From Deltaproteobacteria bacterium (GTDB lineage: Bacteria > Myxococcota > B64-G9), in the NCBI GenBank assembly GCA_003647095.1, contig QMME01000284.1, forward strand, positions 1 through 5,737: a stretch of 5,737 nt of DNA, given 5' to 3'. Shown piece by piece: positions 1 through 5,737 of the stretch; position 1 is the first letter of the stretch; every line of letters starts with the position of its first letter. The position numbers and the translations under genes were made by a program. The notes beneath the pieces were generated by a model. That model searched no databases. It was not told the DNA's origin and saw only the letters and a program-made list of their open reading frames with translations.

Positions 1-1
1 C

Positions 2-3000
2 GACAACCAGCAGAACCAGGTAGCCACCGAGATCTCTCTCACCGTCGATACCGGCGGCTGTGCCGTGCGCCTGCTACCCGCGGGCGGCCGGGTGTTCGGT
101 CCCGGCGACGACGAGGATCCCGGAAGTGACGGGGTACAGGTCACCCTGACGGTCGAGACCGACAGCGCCGGCCGTTTCGCCTGCGAGGCGGGTTCCACCG
201 TCACCCTGAACCTGAACGGCACCGATACCACCACCGCCACCCTGTCCGGCAGCTCGGTGTCCTTCCCGGCCACCCTGCCCGACGGGCAGGTCATGGCCTA
301 TGCCACCGTCCAGGGTCCCAGCCGCTCCGGCCGCTCGCTGACCAACAACTACAGCGTGTGCGCCACCGAGTTGGCGGCCGCGGTAACCGCTCCACGCGAC
401 GGACTCACCATCACCGACGCCGCCGACCAGGACCCGGACACCCCCGGCATCCAGGTGGCGGTGCGGGGCACCTCGGGCGGGGTACCCGACGACGGCCACC
501 TGGAGTTGTTGCTCGACGGCGCCACCGTCATGGCCGGGAACGAGCCCCTGCGCCCGCAGGTGTTTTTCCCCGACGGCGAGTTCGAGTTCCGCTACATCGA
601 CCTGCTGCAGACGCGCCAGTACACCATCCAGGTAGTGGGTCGCAACGCCTGCGGTGATGAGATCCAGAGCACCGTCAACACCGTCTCGGTGGAGACCGAG
701 CAACGTACCTGCCAGGTGACCAGCCCGGCTACGGGGACGGTGCTGTTGGCCGCCGACGACAAGGACGGCGATCCCGCCAACGACCTGCAGTACGACGTGC
801 AGGTAACCACGGAGAACGTCTCCGACGGCGCCACCTTCACCCTGTACGTGAGCGGCCAGCAACCCATCACCGGCCTGGTGATCCAGGGCAACCAGTCCAC
901 CAACGAGGTCACCTTCGCCGACGGCCCGCATACCCTGCGCTGCCAGCTCGACAGCGGCGAGGAGTCGCAGCCGGTGGAGATAACCGTCGACGGCCACCCG
1001 CCGGCGATCTCCTTCGTGTCACCGGCCGACGGCTCCGCCCTGGACACCACGGGACTGACCGTCGACCTGGCCACCGAGGGCGTCGAAGACGGCCAACTGG
1101 CCACGGTCACCGTGGAATGGACCGACTCCTCGGGACAACACGCGCGCCAGTACTCGGGCACCGTCTCCGGCAACAGCGCTGCCATCGAGGTGGTGCTGGG
1201 CGCCGAAAGCGGCGCCTCCATCGCCAACACCCTGACGGCCACGGTGAGCGACGCCGCCGGCAACCCGGCCCAGCCGGCCAGCATCTCGGTCGCTGTGCAG
1301 GTATTCACCGATCCGCCCGTCGTCACCTTCGTCGATCCCGATCCCACCAACCAGCCGGTGGCCATCGCCGAGGCCGACCGGGTCTACACCGTCATCGCCT
1401 CGGTACAAAACGTGGCCGCCGGCACCCCGGTGGAGCTTACGGTGCTCGACAACGGCTACGCGCGCGCCCCGGTGAAATCGAACACCCTGAGCTCCGGGTT
1501 CGTCATCTTCACCAACGTGCTGCTGCCGCGCGGCGATGTCGAGCTGCGGGCCAGCGCCAACAACTCCGCCGGCGCCGGCCTGGGCAGTATCCAGCTGGTG
1601 GTAGGTGATACCGGCTTGCCGCTGGTGGTGATCACCACCCCGGCCGACGGCACCTTCACCGGGCAGGGCACCCTGTCCGTCACCATCGATTCCGACGTGG
1701 AATCCGGCCAGCCCTGCCGGCTGTGCCGGCGCGACCCGGCCGGAGGGCTGCCGCCCGAGTGCGCCGCCGGCTCGGAAGATGCCGCGGGCACGGCCGATGC
1801 CAACGGCGACGTGACCGTGCAGTTGACGCTGGCCGAGGGTTCCCACGAGCTGTGGGCCTCGTGCGACAGCCTGGCCGGCGCCACGGGAACCTCGCTGGCC
1901 AACCTGGTGACGGTGGACACCACCCCGCCCCAGGTGGCCATCGGGGAGCCCGCCGATGGGGCCGTCTTCAATGCCGCTTCCGTCGACCAGTCCGGCCAGG
2001 CAGGCTTCCAGGTGCGGGTGGTGGTGACGGCCGCCGTCGAGGACGACCAGCCGGCCGAACTCACCATCGACGGCCAGCCGGCGGAGATCATCGGCGACGC
2101 TCCGGTGTTCAGCGGCGGCCAGGCGGTGTTCAGCGCCGTCACCCTGGCCGACCAGGCCACCCACACCCTGGGCGCCCAGGCCTGCGACAAGGCCGGCAAC
2201 TGCGCCTCGGCAACGCCCATCAGCGTCACCGTCGACCGCGTGGCCCCGGACGTGATCATCTCGGATCCCAGCGATGGGGCGCGGCTGGGCGTCTCCGCCG
2301 ACCAGAGCGCGGCGGCGGGAATGCAGGTGGACGTCACCTGTGCCCTGACCGATGCCGCCGCGGGAGACACCCTGGTGCTGGAACGCAGCGTGGGCGGTGC
2401 GGCCTTCGAGCAGGTGGCCGGCCACGTGCTCACGGCCGGCGAGGCCGGCTCGGGCACCTACCTTTTCGACAATGCCACCATTGTCAGCAGTGACGACACC
2501 TCGACAGATCCGCTCGACGTGCAGCTGCGGGCCCGCATCACCGACGGCGCCGGCAACAGCGACAGCGACAACATCACCGTGACGGTCAACCGCGTGATGC
2601 CCGAGGTGCTGATAACCCGGCCCAACGACGACCAGAGCTTCAACGTCTTCGCCGACATGTCCTCGGACCCCGGCTTCCAGACCCAGGTCAACGTTGAGAC
2701 CCACTACACTGCACTGGGCGACCTGCTGGTGCTGTGCGCCAGTCCCGGCACCGGCTACCCGGTGGGACACTGCTCGGGTTACGGCAACGAGGTTTGGGCC
2801 GGTACGGTCACCGGGGTCACCACCTACCTGACCGGGGTGAACCTGGACGAGGGAGACAACACCCTGGTGGCCTTCGCCGAGAACATTCCCGGCCAGGGCA
2901 CCTACTCGGCGCCGATCACCGTCCACATCGACAGCATTCCGCCCGACGTGCAGTCGGTGAGCGTCACCTCCGACGCCGACGGCAACGGCTGCATCTCCCA

Positions 3001-5737
3001 GGCCGAGGGCAGCTTCACCGCCACGGTGACGGTCAGCGGCGTCGAGGACGGCCGGCAGCTGTGCCTGCTGCGCGACTGGCCCCCGGGCACCTCGGTGGGC
3101 TGCGCCGCGGTCAGCGGCGGTGTGGCCAGCTTCGCGCTCTCGCTGGCCGACGGTGACTACAATCTCACCGCCCGGGTGACCGACGCCGCCGGCAATCCCA
3201 ATATCAACGATGCCAACCCGGCCATCACCGACCCCGAGGCCCAGTTCACCATTACTGTCGACGCCCAGCCGCCCGGCATCGCCATCTCCAGCCCCGCGAA
3301 GACCACCCTGGTATGGGCCGATGATCTCAACCAGGCCACCACGGATCTCGACTTCTCCTTCGCGGTTACGTCCTCGGCAGAGGACGGCCAGGTGGTGGAT
3401 TTCCTGGTGGATGCCGGTTCGGTGGGCACGGCGGCGCTTTCCGGGGGGGCGGCGGCCTTGCAGGCGACCATGGGACAGGGCAACCACGCGCTGACCGCCA
3501 GCGTGTCCGATCTGTGCGGCAACACCACCACCTCGGCACCGCTGGACGTCTTCGTCGACACCATCAAGCCCACCGTATCCTGTTCCGAGCCGGCCGACGG
3601 CAGCGTGTTCAACGACCAGACGGTTTCCTTTACCTGCACCACCACGGGAACCGACTCCACCCAGAACATCTCGGTGTCGTCCTCGGTGGGCGGGGACCGT
3701 TGCAGTGTCCCCGTCGACGCCTCGGGCACCACCGTATTCACCTGCAACCTGCTGGAGGGCACCGGCCAGACCATCACCGTCACGGTGACCGACCCGGCGG
3801 GTAACGTTTCCGATCCGGACACCATCAACAACGTCACCGTCGACATCACCGGCTGCGACATCGCCTTCCAGGATTACTCGGGCTCCAACGTGCGCTTCAA
3901 CGCCTCCTCGGGGACGGTCAACGGCACCAATCTTGCCGTGGACATCGTGGCCTGCTCCAGCAGCTGCAGCTCCACCGACTGCCCCGGCTGCTCGGTGACG
4001 CTCACCGTGGGCGGCAGCCAGTTAGGCTCGGCGCAGCCACTGGATGCCTCCGGCTGCACCACCTTCAGCGGGGTGGGCTTCGTCCACCAGGAGATGGGCA
4101 CCCCGGTGTCGGTGGAGATCGACGACGGGGCCGGCAACCTGAACTCCGACTCGTTCACGGTGGAGCTGGTGGATCTCGTCCCGCCGCAAATCCAGCGTGA
4201 TGTCCCGGGTGCCGACAGCGTCCAGTGCGTGGCCTCGAGCGGCAACCCCAACGTCGACGGGATCGCGGTAATCGCCGACAAGATCGCCGACGCTCCCTGC
4301 GACATGGATTTCACCTTCACGGTGACCGACGGCGACTTCGACCAGGCGGTCTACCCGGTGACGCTGACCATCCAGGAAAGCAGCGCGGACATCGTCACCC
4401 CGGCCAGCCTCACCACCTCGCCGGCCACGCAGACGTTCACCAACACGCAGCTTGCCCACGACCAGGTGCACAACATCCAGGTGATAGCCACCGATGCCGC
4501 CGGCAACCAGACGGTGCTGCCCATGACGGTGGAGGCCGACGTGGTTGCTCCGGGCCAGATCACGCTATCGGCGGCCCTGGGTTCCGACCCGGCTGCCAGC
4601 CGCCATGCCGACGTGGATCTGAACTGGACATCCGTCGCCGACGACGGTGCCAGCGGCCAGAGCGCCACGGCCTACGAGATCCGCTGGTCGCGCGATCCCA
4701 TCACCACGGAAGCGGAGTGGGACGCCGCCGAGACCATCGCCAACACCATCACCCCGGCGTCACCCGGCAGCGCCGAGAGCTTCCAGGCCCAGTGGCTGCC
4801 GCCCTTGAACACCTACCACCTCGCCCTTCGCGCCAGCGACGAACTCGGCAACCTGGGCCCGATCAACACCGACGTGAGTGTGGATAACCTATGGAACGAG
4901 GTGACCTGCACGGCATCGGGAGGATCGTTTGGCTATGACATGTGGAAAGTCGGTGATCTCGACGGAGACAACCGTGACGATCTGGTCGTCTCCGCTGTCT
5001 TCCTGGATTCCGGCGCCGGAACCAACCAGGGTGCGGTTTTCGTATTCTACGGCGATGCTGATCTCACCAACTGGGGCGATATCGCCAACGCTCAGCAACT
5101 GAACCGCAGCCTGGCGGGAGAGTTGTTCGGGTTTGACGTCTCAAGCGGTGACCTCGACGGCGACAACATCCCTGATATAGCCGTTACCGGTTTCGGTTTC
5201 GACAGCTACCGCGGCCGGGTGTCCATCTACTTCGGCCGCAGCTCGGCACTGTTGCCCGACCAGCCTGACGTCGAGATCCGTGCTCCCAGCGGAAGCGGCC
5301 TGCAACTCGGGCGTTCAGTCGAAGTAATCGGTGACATCAACGGCGACGGCTTCGACGACCTGTTCATCGGCTCGCCGGTGGCTGACGGCAACGGCCGGGG
5401 CTACATCTTCTTCGGGCGCAGCAGGGCCAACTGGCAGGCCGCCGCCACCGCGATCGACCCGTCCCCGCTCGACCAGAACTACATCCCGCTGGCCTCCGCC
5501 GATCTGAACATCCTCGGATGTGACACCGACGACTGGTTCAGCTATCGCCACGGAACTACGACTCTCGGTGATCTCGATGGCGATGGAAACGACGACTTCG
5601 CCTTGATCGCCTCAGGCGTCAACGAGGTCTACACCTTCGACGGTGCCACGGCATCTGCAATAACCACTCGTGACATAGACCCATGCACCGATTCAGTTGA
5701 CGTGATATCCTATGCAGTGGCCACCCCGGACAACTTC
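2..5737 (+). CDS. Giant exported Ig-like / FnIII / FG-GAP repeat protein, partial at both ends
   Basis: A single frame runs from base 2 to the last base with no stop (1,912 codons); neither initiation nor termination codon is inside the window, so no start can be chosen and no signal peptide, membrane anchor or sorting signal can be judged. The translation is rich in Asp, Thr, Val, Gly, Ser and Ala, poor in Lys, and has no hydrophobic segment long enough to cross a membrane. In order it shows the tail of a beta-sandwich domain, fourteen tandem Ig-like domains (residues 20-1516), one FnIII-like domain (1517-1628) and four or more FG-GAP propeller repeats (1638-1912). Families with this plan are exported surface, adhesion or matrix proteins; cysteine pairs and Asp-rich calcium loops fit an extracytoplasmic location. 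No enzyme motif is visible. The specific ligand and role are unknown. Coding assignment is near certain; the adhesin-like role is inference from architecture. The codon bias (C/G-ending) weakens after about base 4890. Confidence 0.95.
2972..3007 (+). other. EF-hand-type calcium-binding loop inside Ig domain 10
   Basis: Residues 991-1002 read DADGNGCISQAE. This matches the 12-position EF-hand loop at every key position: Asp 1, Asp 3, Asn 5, Gly 6, Ile 8, Ser 9 and Glu 12. It lies just after the PPDVQSVSVTS opening strand of Ig domain 10. Similar D-x-D-G-N/D-G-x-I/L-x-x-x-E loops occur near the start of Ig-like repeats in large bacterial adhesins, where calcium rigidifies the stalk. No flanking EF helices are evident, so this is a loop-only site, and calcium binding is inferred from the pattern. 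Confidence 0.65.
3953..3991 (+). other. Four-cysteine cluster in Ig domain 13
   Basis: Residues 1318-1330 carry cysteines at 1318, 1322, 1327 and 1330 (C-x3-C-x4-C-x2-C) within a Ser-rich loop, with further cysteines at 1285 (base 3854) and 1352 (base 4055) in the same domain. In an exported beta-sandwich this most likely forms disulfides stabilising an inserted loop. A metal site is possible but less likely because no nearby His or matched knuckle is seen. Confidence 0.55.
4550..4888 (+). other. Fibronectin type III-like domain
   Basis: Residues about 1517-1629 break the Ig pattern. They begin with Pro-Gly-Gln-Ile-Thr-Leu after a VVAP linker, carry the strand-B tryptophan in DLNW (W1542), an acidic VADDG loop, then YEIRWSRDPIT (Y1558, W1562), a WDAAE segment, and end with LPPLNTYHLALRASDELGN (tyrosine Y1605). 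The order LxW, DDG, Y-x-I-R, L-x-P-x-x-x-Y, A-x-D-x-x-GN is the FnIII pattern found in many secreted bacterial proteins with long repeat stalks. It acts as a spacer or binding module; there is no catalytic motif. It sits between the Ig stalk and the FG-GAP repeats. An alternative is another Ig-like module, but the tryptophan/tyrosine spacing favours FnIII. Confidence 0.8.
4913..5737 (+). repeat. FG-GAP / integrin-alpha-type beta-propeller repeats (at least four, truncated by window end)
   Basis: Four calcium loops of the form D-x-D/N-G-D-x-x-x-D are visible: DLDGDNRDD (D1652, base 4955), DLDGDNIPD (D1717, base 5150), DINGDGFDD (D1778, base 5333) and DLDGDGNDD (D1857, base 5570). Spacing is 65, 61 and 79 residues, matching blades of about 60 residues. 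Before each loop is an FG-like turn (SFGYD, LFGFD, LQLGRS; the fourth is weaker), and blades 1-3 close with a G-x-V/I-x-V/I/F-x-Y/F-FG strand (VFVFYG, VSIYFGRS, YIFFGRS). In integrin alpha subunits and related secreted proteins such repeats form a seven-bladed propeller whose loops bind calcium, so about three further blades are expected beyond base 5737. Blade 4 has a longer approach segment containing C1840 (base 5519). Likely the globular head of the protein; its ligand is unknown. Confidence 0.92.

Larger units (their letters stand above)
59..4549 (+). repeat. Tandem array of 14 bacterial Ig-like domains (protein-level repeat)
   Basis: Fourteen divergent modules of 95-123 residues (mean about 107) follow one another. 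Domain starts, placed at the Pro or Cys after each linker, are near bases 59, 368, 710, 998, 1313, 1616, 1925, 2246, 2600, 2939, 3269, 3569, 3854 and 4181. The typical module opens with PP-x-V-x-I-x-x-P-x-DG-x-x-F, has a central Val/Thr strand region, then D-x-AGN and closes with a T-V-T-V-D linker. D-x-AGN-like ends are clear at 1250 (DAAGN), 2183 (DKAGN), 2552 (DGAGN), 3182 (DAAGN), 3509 (DLCGN), 3791 (DPAGN), 4127 (DGAGN) and 4493 (DAAGN). This is the bacterial Ig-like fold used as a rigid stalk in surface proteins. Domains 7 and 8 (from 1925 and 2246) look like the closest pair. I saw no long identical DNA repeats, so the duplications look old. Domains 1-3, 5, 6, 9, 13 and 14 are more degenerate; exact family per module is not certain. 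Confidence 0.85.

Noticed and set aside
592..1365. Other-phase - strand open frames, also at 1456-2457 and 3157-3861
   Set aside because: They overlap the well-supported Ig-like coding sequence, have Ser/Thr/Pro/Trp-rich composition typical of GC-rich shadows, overlap one another, and show no domain or ribosome-binding context.
1723..2493. + strand Arg/Gly-rich open frames in other phases, also at 358-657, 1117-1608, 2734-3156 and 4225-4887
   Set aside because: Arg/Gly/His/Pro-rich composition is the expected out-of-frame reading of GC-rich Asp/Gly/Ala/Thr codons; all lie wholly within the large in-frame gene.
2972..3007. Dockerin type I repeat, suggested by the D-x-D-G-N-G loop
   Set aside because: Only one loop is present, the second dockerin repeat and helices are missing, and the segment sits inside an Ig-like module.
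1019..3487. Open frame of 822 codons on the - strand, and similar shorter ones at 74-997, 4022-4471, 4889-5098 and 5315-5551
   Set aside because: These frames are in exact codon register with the + strand gene, so an antisense stop needs a forward TCA, CTA or TTA codon. Such codons are rare here; each frame ends precisely at one (CTA 74, TCA 1019, TTA 4022, CTA 4889, TCA 5315). The translations are His/Gly/Arg/Val-rich low-complexity shadows without recognisable domains.
1250..4507. Repeated GAC-GCC-GCC-GGC-AAC type strings considered as a DNA direct-repeat family
   Set aside because: They encode the D-x-AGN motif at the same place in successive Ig modules and differ in synonymous positions and flanks, so they are protein-level repeats rather than a mobile or regulatory DNA element.

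Overview
The window is the interior of one very large protein-coding gene on the + strand. The frame that starts at base 2 stays open without a stop codon to the last base (1,912 codons), so both the start and the end of the gene lie outside the window. I see no intergenic gap, RNA gene, promoter, terminator, mobile element or CRISPR array. The sequence is GC-rich (roughly two-thirds by eye) with strong preference for C or G in third codon positions. That composition, the many Asp/Thr/Val/Gly-rich Ig-like modules with D-x-AGN ends, the FnIII module with its W-x(n)-YEIRWS and RASDELGN signatures, and the FG-GAP repeats resemble giant secreted or surface proteins of Myxococcota, Bradymonadia and other former Deltaproteobacteria. 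The taxon is an inference, not something the sequence proves.

Layout of the encoded protein (residue 1 = codon at base 2): the tail of one beta-sandwich domain (about residues 1-19); fourteen complete Ig-like domains in tandem (about residues 20-1516, mean near 107 residues each); one fibronectin type III-like domain (about 1517-1628); then at least four FG-GAP / integrin-alpha-type beta-propeller repeats with D-x-D/N-G-D-x-x-x-D calcium loops (about 1638 to the window end at 1912). The array continues upstream and the propeller probably continues downstream.

Read as a whole this is a long stalk of Ig-like beta sandwiches followed by an FnIII spacer and a calcium-binding propeller, the usual plan of an exported adhesin-like or matrix/surface protein. 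No catalytic domain is visible. Notable details are an acidic D-x-D...PG-x-Q loop repeated in many of the Ig modules, one perfect EF-hand-type loop at the start of Ig domain 10, paired-cysteine hairpins in three Ig domains, a four-cysteine cluster in Ig domain 13, and a visible change in codon use where the Ig/FnIII stalk gives way to the propeller. Long open frames on the other strand are explained by codon bias and are not genes.
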